Of a DNA stretch of 57,165 bases, positions 41,549-50,746 are shown one piece after another. The position numbers and the translations under genes were made by a program. The notes below the pieces were generated by a model that was not told where the DNA came from, did not search any database, and was given only the letters and a program-made list of their open reading frames with translations. Within the stretch, counting starts at the first letter, position 1. The number at the start of each line of letters is the position of its first letter. The stretch covers positions 1-57,165 of the IMG/VR virus record IMGVR_UViG_3300046006_000628; one strand, written 5' to 3'. This stretch comes from a virus.

Positions 41549-43642
41549 TTATAGCAGTGGGTTACCATCAATATCAAACGCCGATCCTTGTAACTCACCG
41601 TCAACTTGACCCCGCCAGTGCTGAATTGTAATGTCGCCGTTGTTCCCAGAGCCGCCGCTTTGTGCCGTATCTGACGTAATAAATACGTCAGCAGCACCGC
41701 CGTCTGTACCATAACAGCCCCAGAGCAGCATTTCCTTGGTGGTTCCTGCACCCAAAAGCTTCTCGTGCCAGAACAGGGCTTTCGGGCTTCCTGCGCCGGG
41801 ATCACCAGCGCCCACGTTATAGTTTAGAGAATGGCACCCATTCACATCAGCCACGACTGCGCCTCTAGACATGCCGGCAACTGTATTGGTGCGCAGTATG
41901 TGCATACTATCATGCGCAGTAGTGACGTTTGCAGAAGTTCCAAGTGCAGGTTGGTCGGCAAAGCCTACAAACCCGGAGAAAAACCCGGAGCAATCGTTCT
42001 CGTAGATTGTAATATACTCCCCCTTAGTGCCGTCAGTCTTAAAGGAGTGATAGTTGAAGCAGTCACTGCGTGACCATTTTGCGTGGCAGTTGTCCAGCGC
42101 GGTCACGCCTGCATCGTAAATCTCAAACTGGTTTCCGCTTCCGCCATAGGCGAGACAGTTCCGCAGCCCGACATAACTTTGGTTGGGTGCCATAGTCGAA
42201 CTTGCCGTAACAGGTCGAAATCTAAAGTTTGCATTTGTAGCGGTACCTACGTTGGAGAGAAAGTCAAGATTTTCGAACAGCAGCACTCCGCTAGTAGTGT
42301 CTAGAACTTGGCTAAAACCGTGTTGGTACGGGGATTCCGTATAGAGCCACCCATTAGCTGGGTCTGGAATACGTCCGTCGTGCATATGGACGTAGAGGTC
42401 TGCGTTCGCGCCATCCCAAAAATATGTACCACGCGTCGTCTGGCAGGTGGCAACGTCCGCAGCCGCTGTAATCGGGAGCGGAATCCCATTATTGTCTTTG
42501 AATTTAGCATCAAACTGGGCGCGATAAAATTTTGCTGACGCCGTAGTCGAAACATAAGCTCCGCTCGCGCCACTGGCCGTCCACGAAAAAGACGCAAGGT
42601 CGTAACTTTCGCGCATAGAGGCGAAAATAGTGCGCCCACTTGGGCTTGCTGACCTAACTTTTAGTTTACCCGAAAACGGAATAGCCCCACCCGAATTACT
42701 CTTACTCAGATATCCCACAATCTCATCTTTAACATTAAGTACTGCGGGTGATGTCATATTAAGATAGGCATAGTTACATGTTTTCCACGCGGTGCCAGAT
42801 GTAAGTCCGTCATTCGCATCGCTACCAGCAGTATAGTCTAGGTAGTAGTTAGTAGCTACCTCGTACCGCGTAAAGTCCATTATATCATATGGATTTACTA
42901 TATATCTGACCGCGTTATCGTCTGAATATAGACGCGCACTAAGTTTATTGTTGAAGGTTACAGGTAATGTTATAGATTGTATTGGTAGCGATTGAGATGC
43001 TACTGCGCGCAGTTGCGGCGCGTATGCGCGGTATAGTTTTATACCGCCGGCAGTTACTAGATCATTATCTACAGCAACTGATGCTGCAACCTCATAGCTA
43101 AATCCCTCCGCCCGTGTGCGAATGATATCTCCGGCAGATACGGTGCTAGATTGTCCTGCCGTATAGGTAAAAGTGGTATCCGCAATAACTGCAGTAACAT
43201 CTTCACGGTCAAAGAACCCGGCAGCAGCCCCGGCTACGTTTGCAAATCCCTGCGCCTTGGCAGCATAATGCAGAGCCGAATACTTGTTGGGCTCAACGGC
43301 CGTGTTCTCTGGGTTTACTGCCCATGCCTCTGCAGCAGCGATGGCGATCTGTTCGTAGTTCTGCCAACCCGACGATGTGTAGTAGCGGAAGATCATGTCC
43401 GAAGAGCGGAGGTACCCGTCGCCAAGTGCGAGCGAGTCGCCGTTGAAGCGCTGCGTAGGGTCCGCTGTAAGCACGCCGTGAAAGTAGAGGAACGGGAGAT
43501 CGTCGATCATACCCTCAGCCAGCTGCGATCGTGAGATGCGCTTGGTGGTATTGGCAGTCGTATCAAAGATCACGACGTCGTCATTGTTGGCGCTACCTGC
43601 GCCAGAGAGAGCCGTCAGTTCTGAGATACGCTTGCCGGGCAT
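41549..43642 (-). CDS. tailspike with beta-helix domain, possible depolymerase
   Basis: The protein has 697 residues. An N-terminal attachment domain (K-R-I-S-E-L-T-A-L, then D-D-V-V-I-F-D) is followed by Y-Y-L-D-Y-T-A-G-S-D-A-N-D-G-L-T-S-G-T-A-W, the start of a right-handed beta-helix of the pectate-lyase/DUF1565 type. The rest shows the Asn- and Gly-rich ladder of such folds. The DNA of the middle part is visibly AT-richer than the flanks, a sign of exchange. A polysaccharide-degrading role is plausible but no catalytic residues can be assigned. Confidence 0.78.
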   Translation of the reverse strand: MPGKRISELTALSGAGSANNDDVVIFDTTANTTKRISRSQLAEGMIDDLPFLYFHGVLTADPTQRFNGDSLALGDGYLRSSDMIFRYYTSSGWQNYEQIAIAAAEAWAVNPENTAVEPNKYSALHYAAKAQGFANVAGAAAGFFDREDVTAVIADTTFTYTAGQSSTVSAGDIIRTRAEGFSYEVAASVAVDNDLVTAGGIKLYRAYAPQLRAVASQSLPIQSITLPVTFNNKLSARLYSDDNAVRYIVNPYDIMDFTRYEVATNYYLDYTAGSDANDGLTSGTAWKTCNYAYLNMTSPAVLNVKDEIVGYLSKSNSGGAIPFSGKLKVRSASPSGRTIFASMRESYDLASFSWTASGASGAYVSTTASAKFYRAQFDAKFKDNNGIPLPITAAADVATCQTTRGTYFWDGANADLYVHMHDGRIPDPANGWLYTESPYQHGFSQVLDTTSGVLLFENLDFLSNVGTATNANFRFRPVTASSTMAPNQSYVGLRNCLAYGGSGNQFEIYDAGVTALDNCHAKWSRSDCFNYHSFKTDGTKGEYITIYENDCSGFFSGFVGFADQPALGTSANVTTAHDSMHILRTNTVAGMSRGAVVADVNGCHSLNYNVGAGDPGAGSPKALFWHEKLLGAGTTKEMLLWGCYGTDGGAADVFITSDTAQSGGSGNNGDITIQHWRGQVDGELQGSAFDIDGNPLL

Positions 43643-43662
43643 GGTCTATCCTATCATGAAGG

Positions 43663-43686
43663 AGTCAGGCCCCGGAGGGCCTGACT
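43663..43686 (-). terminator. intercistronic hairpin with UCCG tetraloop
   Basis: Perfect 10-bp stem AGTCAGGCCC/GGGCCTGACT around four bases that read TCCG on the transcribed (minus) strand, closed by C-G: a cUNCGg ultrastable tetraloop. It lies between a decoration-protein gene (ends at 43691) and the tailspike gene (starts at 43642). No long T-run follows, so it may act as a partial terminator or as a 3'-end stabiliser for the capsid mRNA. Confidence 0.65.
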
Positions 43687-43690
43687 TGTG

Positions 43691-44158
43691 TTAGACAACG
43701 ACGTAGTCGAAGATCACGTCGATGTGAGTAGCAGTCGTCACATCACTGCCCGTCTTGCCGACGGTGATGCCAGTGCTCACGTCGTTAGCAACGAAGGAAG
43801 CGCCATCCGCGAGGACAGCCGCGCCCGTGCCACCAGCGGTGAGGACCGTGCTCCGTGTCAGGCTGGCCTGAGCAAAAGCAACAAGTTTTACCGCAGTGGT
43901 CTGAGTACCCAGCACATCCACGGTAGTGACTGCACCAACAGCACCGCCAACGGCGATGGCCTTGCAGCTGACCATACGTATACTCTTGCCGGTGATGGCA
44001 GCTACGAGAGTCGCCCCGGCGTTTACCTGAGCGATCGTGAATCGCACACGCGCGCTCAGGACAGAGTCAGTGACGTTAAGGCGCGTAATGGTCGCCTCGT
44101 CCGCTTCAAGGCTGATCGCCTTGAGCCTAGAGTGCGTAACCCCAGTATAAACAGACAT
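43691..44158 (-). CDS. putative capsid decoration protein B (155 aa)
   Basis: The protein is beta-rich and Ala/Val/Thr-rich, with low charge, as in head decoration proteins. It follows the major capsid gene and another such protein (44204-44680). AGGAGA before ATG 44158. Hairpins flank it on both sides, suggesting separate control of its mRNA segment. No family is recognised with certainty. Confidence 0.6.
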   Translation of the reverse strand: MSVYTGVTHSRLKAISLEADEATITRLNVTDSVLSARVRFTIAQVNAGATLVAAITGKSIRMVSCKAIAVGGAVGAVTTVDVLGTQTTAVKLVAFAQASLTRSTVLTAGGTGAAVLADGASFVANDVSTGITVGKTGSDVTTATHIDVIFDYVVV

Positions 44159-44180
44159 TTTCCCATCTCCTATTTGAGGG

Positions 44181-44202
44181 GGTGGGGGCCGAAGCCCCCA
44201 CC
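44181..44202 (-). terminator. intercistronic hairpin with UUCG tetraloop
   Basis: Perfect 9-bp stem GGTGGGGGC/GCCCCCACC with a loop that reads TTCG on the minus strand, closed by C-G: a cUUCGg tetraloop. It begins one base after the stop of the upstream capsid-region gene and is followed by the ribosome site of the next gene without a T-run. It is likely an mRNA-stabilising or partial-termination hairpin downstream of the highly expressed capsid genes. Confidence 0.65.
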
Positions 44203-44203
44203 G

Positions 44204-44680
44204 TTAGGCCGACGGGATCGTGCCCAGATCAGCGCCCATGTTCACAACAGCCAGCGAGACCTTGACGCGAGCGACGTCAATGGAGTTGGTGTTGATGGTC
44301 AGCAGGATGTTGGTGTTCACCGCGCAGTAGTAGGCCGTCGCGTCGGCATAGCCGCCGCTCGTGCCCACAGCAGCGTTCAGGTCGAAGCCGTCAACCCAGA
44401 AGTCAACGGTTCCGCCGCCGATGCCAACGTCGATGTTACCCGCAGCGCCTTCTGCCTTCTCCAGCGTAGCGACGCCGGACAGGACGAACGAGCCCTTGGG
44501 GAGCACACCGATCACCAGTGTATCGGTAGCAGCCAGCGCAGCAGCGCTAGCAGCGGTCCGAGCAGCGGCGATCTTGGCGAAATCGAGTTCGATCTCGATG
44601 ACGCTCACGCGGTCAGTGTAGTTGGCGGTGAAGCCAGCCGAGTTCTTATAGAACCCGAGCGAGTCGGTATAAGCAACCAT
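44204..44680 (-). CDS. putative capsid decoration protein A (158 aa)
   Basis: It lies immediately downstream of the major capsid gene. The sequence is A/G/T/V-rich with a helical A-A-A-R-T-A-A-S-A-A-A-L-A-A stretch and beta segments; I-E-I-E-L-D-F and G-G-G-T-V-D-F-W-V-D-G-F-D stand out. AAGGAG lies well placed before ATG 44680. The position fits a head-stabilising protein; a specific family was not recognised. Confidence 0.6.
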   Translation of the reverse strand: MVAYTDSLGFYKNSAGFTANYTDRVSVIEIELDFAKIAAARTAASAAALAATDTLVIGVLPKGSFVLSGVATLEKAEGAAGNIDVGIGGGTVDFWVDGFDLNAAVGTSGGYADATAYYCAVNTNILLTINTNSIDVARVKVSLAVVNMGADLGTIPSA

Positions 44681-44692
44681 GATCAGGTCTCC

Positions 44693-45619
44693 TTATGCGA
44701 ACGTGACGACGGCTTGCGACAGAGCTTCAGGTTTCACGACTTGGTAGCCGTAGACCTGCAGCCCGCGGATGATGTTCCCGAAGGTGGACTGCGCACGAAG
44801 CGTTTCCATCTCGGTCATCTGCGACGCAAAGGTGAAGCCCATCTTGTGGCCGGCGACGATCGAGGTCTTACCCGAAGAGACGTTCAGGTTGTGCGACACA
44901 TAGAGTGTGAAGCGATCGATCATGCCGAGACGGCCGTTGCGCATCGGGGAGACACCGTCACCGGTCAGCGACGCGTCCTTCAGTTCGGACTTCTTGACGA
45001 TACCAGCCATCTTGGCGGGGATCACAAGGAAGCGGTCCGACTCGGGGACGTTGGCTTCGTCGAGCACGGTGCCCATATCGACGATCAGGTCGATCACGGA
45101 GGTGGTGCCGCCAGCGCCATCCTTGGTCACGGTCAGCGGAGACGCCGTCGTGCCGAGGTTGAAGGATGCCGACTGCTGACCAGCAGTGAGACCCTTGTTG
45201 AACGCGCCGATACCCGGGAGCATATCGGTCAGCACGCGCTGATCGATCTTGATTTTCATCTGCTCCGAGGCGTCCTTCGACCACATGTCCATCAACTTGA
45301 TGTCCGACTGGACACGGTCGATGTCGTCCTCGACGCAGGAGAAGTACTCGCCTTTGTCGATGAGCAGCTGCAGCTTGGGCGAGTCAGGGTTCTCGACGAC
45401 AAGGTTCTGGCCCTTGACGTACTCACGAATGGTGATGTTCGGCTGGGTACGGATGTTAACCGTATCACCCATGGTGCGAATTTCACCTTCGTAGTCGGTG
45501 TTCGAGATCGCTGCGAGCACAGTGGCATCGTAGAAGTTCTCGATCAGTTTACCGGACCAAACCTCGGGGATAAAGTTACCCGAATAGTTCGGCCGGCCGG
45601 GAGCGACTGGATAGGCCAT
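44693..45619 (-). CDS. major capsid protein
   Basis: The protein has 308 residues from ATG 45619 (AAAGGA upstream; an ATG at 45634 is less likely). It follows the scaffold gene and is followed by decoration genes, the standard order. The N-terminal F-I-P-E-V-W-S-G-K-L-I-E-N-F-Y-D-A-T-V, then G-D-T-V-N-I-R and later F-L-V-I-P-A-K-M-A-G-I and I-V-A-G-H-K-M-G-F are typical of HK97-fold phage coat proteins. It forms the icosahedral shell. Confidence 0.88.
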   Translation of the reverse strand: MAYPVAPGRPNYSGNFIPEVWSGKLIENFYDATVLAAISNTDYEGEIRTMGDTVNIRTQPNITIREYVKGQNLVVENPDSPKLQLLIDKGEYFSCVEDDIDRVQSDIKLMDMWSKDASEQMKIKIDQRVLTDMLPGIGAFNKGLTAGQQSASFNLGTTASPLTVTKDGAGGTTSVIDLIVDMGTVLDEANVPESDRFLVIPAKMAGIVKKSELKDASLTGDGVSPMRNGRLGMIDRFTLYVSHNLNVSSGKTSIVAGHKMGFTFASQMTEMETLRAQSTFGNIIRGLQVYGYQVVKPEALSQAVVTFA

Positions 45620-45644
45620 GTGTTGTCCTTTCACTTAGCCAGTT

Positions 45645-46649
45645 TCACGTAATGCGACCTTCGCGCTGTGCGGCGAAGATATCGCGCTCGATCCGGTCAC
45701 GCTCCTGCTCTTTGCCCTTATACACACCTTTGCGAACATCGTCAAAGAACTTGGCGATGTCGGTACGCGAGTAAGACTTGGCGTCATTACCAGCAGTGCT
45801 GGCAGAAGCTGTGGTCCTACCGCGCCCCGGCGCGATCTGTTTTTCGAGCTGAGTAGCAGTTGCGGTCCGAGTTTGCTGAGCAGCAGAATTGCCATTCGAT
45901 GACTGCCACGTACGGAAGAACTCGCCGACGCGATGAGCGTCGAGTTGACCTTGTGCATTGTCGAGGTACACCTGCCGGTTCATACCGGACAGGGGATCGA
46001 CTTCCAGCAACCAGCTATGGAACCCTTGGTTGGCGTTGATTTCACGCCAGTCGGGCACAATAGCGGACAACTCTGACCAGAACGTGTTCTCAGCAGTGAG
46101 GGCTTGCCTCTGAACCACGCTCTCCACCTTGGGGACGACGTTGGTCTGCACTTGCATGACCGTACGCTTGAGGTCGGCGATCTCGCGGTATGCTTCGCTA
46201 AGCTCTTCACGAGCCGCTCTCCGCATAACGTCGATAGAATCTCCGTACTCCTCAGTGTCCTTGTCAGTGATGAGCCTAGCCGCAGTGCCCTGTGCAGGTT
46301 GACCCTGCTGGGGTGCGGAGAGCGAGGAGATCAGCTGTTCAAGCTGACTTACCCGCTGGTTCATCTGATTGTTCTCCGCCCGAAGCCGGGTGGTGTCAGC
46401 ATTGTACATCCCTTGCAGGGACCGCCAGCGCTGTTCGTAGGTCTGTTCTTCGTCGGTGTTGTCGGATCGTCCATGCTCGGCGGACGCCGACCCAGCTGCA
46501 AGAGGTACGACACGGTTGGCAGGCTCAGCCTCAAAGCTCTCATTACCCGTCTCAGCGCCCGCTTCGGGGGCTCCAGACTCGGGGTTAAGGTCTTCGTACA
46601 GCTTTGCAACAGCCTCTGACTGCCGACGTACTTGCTCAGGAATAGCCAT
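45645..46649 (-). CDS. capsid scaffold/assembly protein
   Basis: The protein has 334 residues: acidic N-terminal part, a coiled coil at about 85-110 (R-L-R-A-E-N-N-Q-M-N-Q-R-V-S-Q-L-E-Q-L), a second helical region near 145-175 and a basic C-terminal 50 residues (K-G-K-E-Q-E-R-D-R-I-E-R). A basic C-terminal end that contacts coat protein is usual in scaffolds. Location between portal and capsid genes supports the call. GAGAGGAG precedes ATG 46649. Confidence 0.8.
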   Translation of the reverse strand: MAIPEQVRRQSEAVAKLYEDLNPESGAPEAGAETGNESFEAEPANRVVPLAAGSASAEHGRSDNTDEEQTYEQRWRSLQGMYNADTTRLRAENNQMNQRVSQLEQLISSLSAPQQGQPAQGTAARLITDKDTEEYGDSIDVMRRAAREELSEAYREIADLKRTVMQVQTNVVPKVESVVQRQALTAENTFWSELSAIVPDWREINANQGFHSWLLEVDPLSGMNRQVYLDNAQGQLDAHRVGEFFRTWQSSNGNSAAQQTRTATATQLEKQIAPGRGRTTASASTAGNDAKSYSRTDIAKFFDDVRKGVYKGKEQERDRIERDIFAAQREGRIT

Positions 46650-46682
46650 TGTGAACGCTCCTCTCGGGTGTGCGTGATTGGA

Positions 46683-46913
46683 TCAGCTGCCTCTACGAGA
46701 CTGTGCTGCTAAGTCAGGGGACTCATTTATGAGCTTATAAAGCTCACTCAGAACCTGACACCGCCCCTGTGCAAGTGTCACGCTCTGTGCTCCGACGCTG
46801 GGTAGCCTTTCAAGCTCAGACATCCGCCACTCTCCCAACCATTCTGCAATGACCGGGTGTTGACGAACGCTGCTTGCCAGCGCGTGGATTACTTCTGGGG
46901 TGGCCTGCTTCAC
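46683..46913 (-). CDS. small head-module protein (76 aa)
   Basis: It starts with GTG 46913, overlapping the portal stop (GTGA). It is a helical protein with V-I-A-E-W-L-G-E-W-R-M-S-E-L-E-R-L. Small genes in this position between portal and scaffold are frequent in podoviruses, but their function is generally unknown. Confidence 0.6.
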   Translation of the reverse strand: MKQATPEVIHALASSVRQHPVIAEWLGEWRMSELERLPSVGAQSVTLAQGRCQVLSELYKLINESPDLAAQSRRGS

Positions 46914-48940
46914 TGCGGGCCCCCACTAACGAGGTTCATACCACCGGCGGGTGCGCCGGCTTGGTCGATGGTCTCAGCCTGCGACTGTCCGCCCCCGGGA
47001 GCAGGCATCTGCTCAGGGACTGCGGCCGACATCCGGTTCATCATGGCGAGCTTGTCGCGCGACGGGACGATGTCGTCGGCTGGCATCTGGAGCCCCTTGG
47101 CGACCTCACGCAGCAGCGCGGCCCGGCCCTCAGGACCGATGATCCCCATGTCGAACTCGTTGGCGGTGGCGTTGAGGAACTCCACGCGGCGGACGTTAAC
47201 CGTCTCTTTAACCGCGAGGTTCACTGCCCCTTTAGCCACAACCTGAGCATCGCCCTTGATCGACTCATCCGGATCATACCGCATGTTGTAGACGAACTGG
47301 CGCTGCACGATGGTCTTGAGCACGTCGTTGTCGATGTGCATGACGACCTGACGAATCCCCTTACCCGCGGAGCCCATCAGCATGGACAGCCCCGACGCTG
47401 TGCGCCCGGCCCCCTGCACGTTGGTGTCGCCGTAGATGTAGGACGGGATGCCGCTGTGGTCGTCTGCCAGCTTCGAGAACCGGTCGTAGACGCCCATCAG
47501 GGTGTTGGCGTTGTCATCGGGCTGGTTGAACCGCACGGCCGGCGCAGACGAACCCAGCGGGTCGTTGAGGACCTGCCAGATTTTCCACGGCTGCAGCTGT
47601 GTGATGTCCTCGTTGGGCGGCAGCCGCTCAAGGTTAACCTCAACCTGAGGTCCCGAAGCGATCGCCATGTTATTGACCAGAGCCCGTGCAGCTGCGTTGC
47701 AGATGTTCTGCAGGTCCTCAATGATCTCAGGGATGCCCTTGCCCCAAAAGGCTCCCGGTTGTTTGATGAACGACGTCTTGGCGTAGGGCTTCTCCCCCAG
47801 CGGGTCGTAATTTAGGACAGCCTTGATGACGTAGTTCCCTACGACCCAGACGTTGGCATCGTACTCGCGTGCCTCATCAGGGACTTCCTCGTCGGTCATC
47901 CCCCACTCGCGCAGCATCTTACCGCTGACCTTGCCCCAGAACTCCAGCGTGTCGTAGACCTGCGTAGGACGAAGCTCTGTGTGGAACTTACGCTCCTCCT
48001 CCTCGCGGGAATCCTTCTGCCACTCCTGCACCCATGACTGGGTGTTGCCGATCTCTAGGACCTTGCGGACGGCTTGGTCGTCATACCCCGGCACGCCGAT
48101 CAGATCAGCCAGCTGGGTCCGCGTCATCTCGTGGTACTCAAACAGGTAGCCATCGTTGATGCGCGTGATCCCCGGCTCGGGGTAGATATTAAACGGGCTG
48201 ACCCGCTCGTACTCAGGAGCGATGCGCTCCCCCGGCTGCAGCGTTGTGCCATCCCACTTGAGGTAGCGCTGCCGGCGGACGATGGGCCCCTTGACGAAGG
48301 CAGCCGGGAAGGTGACGAGGTCGGTGACGAACTCGTTAAAGGCGTCAGCCCAGCCACCTTGGCTAAACTGGTCCTCGATACGGGTCTGCATCCGCTCGAC
48401 GCGGTTCTGCGCCGCCTGCAGAATCTTGAACCTGAACTCCTGAGCCACGGCCTCTTTGAGCTCTGCCAGCTGTGTCCGGCTGGGCGCTTGCCCCGAAGCT
48501 TGCAGGACCTCCATGATGCGCTCAGCGAAGGCCAGCTGCAGTTCTTCCGAGTCCTTGGGGGAGAGATCAGGGATGGGCGTAGGGGCTAGGCTCCACGGTG
48601 GGGAGCCGCTGTCCAGCAGGATGTCACGCAGCCAACTCTCGGCCGCACGACATTTGACCTCTGTGATCATCATGAAGACTTCAGAGCCGCCCTGCGAACG
48701 GATGGCCTGCATCTTGTCGGCTTCGTACTGACCGTTGCGCTGACGCATGGCGGTAAGCATGATGTCCGTGATCGGGTCGCGCGAGATGCGCGCAGCATCC
48801 CAGCACTGCTTGAGGTGAGCCACGATGCCCAGCATGACCGGGGCGTTCTGACGTGCAGACAGTTCTTTCTCGGCCTGCTCGCGCTCGATGCGAACAAGGT
48901 CGTTGTTTCCCACCACGCGCATTATTGTCAGACCGGCCAT
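46910..48940 (-). CDS. portal protein
   Basis: The protein has 676 residues, within the podovirus range. The N-terminal 200 are helical (I-M-L-T-A-M-R-Q-R-N-G-Q-Y, then V-K-C-R-A-A-E-S-W-L-R-D-I-L-L), the middle is beta-rich (P-F-N-I-Y-P-E-P-G), then the wing and stem helices. The N-P/Q/G-rich end may face the capsid interior. It forms the dodecameric ring for DNA entry and exit and docks the terminase. GAGGT lies upstream of ATG 48940; ATG 48922 is an alternative. Confidence 0.85.
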   Translation of the reverse strand: MAGLTIMRVVGNNDLVRIEREQAEKELSARQNAPVMLGIVAHLKQCWDAARISRDPITDIMLTAMRQRNGQYEADKMQAIRSQGGSEVFMMITEVKCRAAESWLRDILLDSGSPPWSLAPTPIPDLSPKDSEELQLAFAERIMEVLQASGQAPSRTQLAELKEAVAQEFRFKILQAAQNRVERMQTRIEDQFSQGGWADAFNEFVTDLVTFPAAFVKGPIVRRQRYLKWDGTTLQPGERIAPEYERVSPFNIYPEPGITRINDGYLFEYHEMTRTQLADLIGVPGYDDQAVRKVLEIGNTQSWVQEWQKDSREEEERKFHTELRPTQVYDTLEFWGKVSGKMLREWGMTDEEVPDEAREYDANVWVVGNYVIKAVLNYDPLGEKPYAKTSFIKQPGAFWGKGIPEIIEDLQNICNAAARALVNNMAIASGPQVEVNLERLPPNEDITQLQPWKIWQVLNDPLGSSAPAVRFNQPDDNANTLMGVYDRFSKLADDHSGIPSYIYGDTNVQGAGRTASGLSMLMGSAGKGIRQVVMHIDNDVLKTIVQRQFVYNMRYDPDESIKGDAQVVAKGAVNLAVKETVNVRRVEFLNATANEFDMGIIGPEGRAALLREVAKGLQMPADDIVPSRDKLAMMNRMSAAVPEQMPAPGGGQSQAETIDQAGAPAGGMNLVSGGPQ

Positions 48941-48956
48941 GATACTTTATACCTCA

Positions 48957-49334
48957 CTATTCGTTAGATGTATAGGTAGTTAGTCCCATCGCCGCCAGCG
49001 CCTCAGCGCCACCCATTCCTCCGAGCGCGGTCAGCACCCCCGGCACTGCCAGCACCGGCTCCAGAACGAACACCAGTGCCGCCTGCGCGCGTCCAGCAGC
49101 CGTCATGTCGATGATGCTGTCCATGTCCCATGCGGGCCTGACGAGGGGCTGTGTAGCGCCTGAGACCCATTCGTCTGAGGCTTCCCAGCTTGCGGCTGCG
49201 TACAAGTTGCCGTCAGCGTCCTGCCAGTCGAGGCCCATAAATGTTTCGGCGTCTGCCGGGCCATATGCCAAGCACATGGCAAGCTGGTTTGCATCGGCAA
49301 CAAGGGCCTCAGATGGGGCTGCTACGATCCGCAT
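48957..49334 (-). CDS. hypothetical protein, fibre-associated (125 aa)
   Basis: The start is ATG 49334, overlapping the upstream fibre stop (TGATG), with AAAGGCGG upstream. The N-terminal half is A/D/E-rich; the C-terminal part is Ala/Gly/Leu-rich and hydrophobic (A-L-V-F-V-L-E-P-V-L-A-V-P-G-V-L). The position just after a fibre gene suits a fibre assembly or accessory protein, but this is only context. Confidence 0.5.
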   Translation of the reverse strand: MRIVAAPSEALVADANQLAMCLAYGPADAETFMGLDWQDADGNLYAAASWEASDEWVSGATQPLVRPAWDMDSIIDMTAAGRAQAALVFVLEPVLAVPGVLTALGGMGGAEALAAMGLTTYTSNE

Positions 49335-50392
49335 CACGCACCGCCTTTCGCTGCCAGCCACGCTGTCAAGTCGGTTGTCTCCGTTCCCGTCAGCGCGCGG
49401 TTAATCGCCAAATACCCGGACAGCGACAATACTTTGAGCACGTCTGTAGCCCCGGACAACGACTGCCCGGTTTCGATCGTCACCGTGCCTGCCGAGTTGA
49501 CATAGGCCACCGTGTATGTGCCAGCCGATGCCGTCCAGTTCAGTGTATCCAGATCGTCAAACAGATACGACACCGACTGCACCCCGGTTTGAGTAACGTC
49601 GTATTGCGTGGTGACGCGCTGGTAGTCTGTGGCGGTGGAGTTGTGTTCAAACTGCAGCTTTGCGTCAAGAAACTCTCCGCCAACCCAAGTTCGGGACGGA
49701 CGGTCAGCGGTGTGCGTTGCACCAGCAAGAGCGAATTGAGGGCTGGACGTTCCGGCGCTGGCGCGTGTGTGGGTGACTGAGCATTTCACTGAGCCATCGG
49801 GCAGTGTGACCACCAAAGCAGTGACTGCGGTGGCCTTGCCAACAACAGAAACAGAATCCAAATCAAATGTCGCGGACGCAATGGGCGAAACGCTTCTGTC
49901 GGCTACCCAAGCATACCGATTCCGACCAGCGGTTGAGGGGAACGCGGCGCTTATTGTTACCGCGCTTGCTGGCGCAGACGCAGAGGTAGTTTCAACATAT
50001 GCTGCACCTGTAGCCGCGTTTGCGGTTATCCGCTGCCCGGACGCTGTGACCCCGCTTTTAGTCCAGCCGCCAGACCCAAGCGCAACGCTGAAATCTTCGC
50101 TGTACGTCAGCAAATTCCGCCGCCCCCCGAGTGGCACCACACCGTATGTCGGGCGGGATGCGGCTGTGGCTTGCGTGGCGTTATTCCCCCGGCCCGACTT
50201 GTCGTTCGTGCGCGCCACGGTCTGCGCGGGAGCCGTCACGGAGGTGGTGCCAGCGGTGTCTGCGAAGAGGGTCGTTAGATCGCTGGGGTCGAACCACGCG
50301 CCGGGTTCGTCCAAACCAAAAAGAGAAATAGGATTAAACTCGGCCCCCCCGCTACGGCGACGGCGGTTTAGAGCAGGTAGATTAAACCCCAT
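49334..50392 (-). CDS. tail fibre/receptor-binding-like protein (352 aa)
   Basis: The N-terminal segment has F-D-P-S-D-L-T-T-L-F-A-D-T-A-G. A carbohydrate-binding-like region follows with L-L-T-Y-S-E-D-F, a block I associate with receptor-binding proteins of alphaproteobacterial phages and prophages. The rest is beta-rich with many T/S/V residues. Its location upstream of the portal gene, away from other fibres, is unusual. The 5' end overlaps its upstream neighbour by 11 bases. Confidence 0.65.
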   Translation of the reverse strand: MGFNLPALNRRRRSGGAEFNPISLFGLDEPGAWFDPSDLTTLFADTAGTTSVTAPAQTVARTNDKSGRGNNATQATAASRPTYGVVPLGGRRNLLTYSEDFSVALGSGGWTKSGVTASGQRITANAATGAAYVETTSASAPASAVTISAAFPSTAGRNRYAWVADRSVSPIASATFDLDSVSVVGKATAVTALVVTLPDGSVKCSVTHTRASAGTSSPQFALAGATHTADRPSRTWVGGEFLDAKLQFEHNSTATDYQRVTTQYDVTQTGVQSVSYLFDDLDTLNWTASAGTYTVAYVNSAGTVTIETGQSLSGATDVLKVLSLSGYLAINRALTGTETTDLTAWLAAKGGA

Positions 50393-50738
50393 TCGAGCCT
50401 CTCAGCACCATGATGACGGACAGGGCGCTGGCTGTACCGGAGGCGATGGACGGGCGGATGTAAGCGGCTGAGAGCGAGAGCTCTTTGTACCCGGTTGCTG
50501 AGAACGTGATGTCGTTACCCAGCAGGTCCTTGGCCGTGGCCCAGTTGGTCCCGTCGTTGCTCACCTGCATGGTGATGACAGAACTGCTGAAGGTACCCAC
50601 CGCTTGCAGGGAGGCCGCAAGGCCGTACTGCTGGGTCAGGGTGAACGCAGTGAACGTATCGCCAGCAGCAATACCGCTCCAGATAAACCTAGGAACACCC
50701 ACAATGGTGGTGTCAATCGCAGGTGCAATAAGCGGCAT
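50382..50738 (-). CDS. small virion protein (118 aa)
   Basis: A beta-rich protein with F-T-L-T-Q-Q-Y-G-L-A-A-S-L-Q-A-V-G and V-I-T-M-Q-V-S-N-D-G-T-N-W-A, a pattern I have seen in small phage structural proteins with a discoidin-like look. GAGGTA precedes ATG 50738. Function unknown; probably part of the tail or head decoration. Confidence 0.62.
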   Translation of the reverse strand: MPLIAPAIDTTIVGVPRFIWSGIAAGDTFTAFTLTQQYGLAASLQAVGTFSSSVITMQVSNDGTNWATAKDLLGNDITFSATGYKELSLSAAYIRPSIASGTASALSVIMVLRGSNGV

Positions 50739-50746
50739 GATCTACC

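Noticed and set aside
43688-45652. 654-codon open frame on the plus strand opposite the capsid and decoration genes
   Set aside because: It lies wholly antisense to the major capsid and decoration genes, which have good ribosome sites and clear family character. Its composition (rich in H, D, R, V) is typical of reverse-frame shadows in GC-rich codon use.
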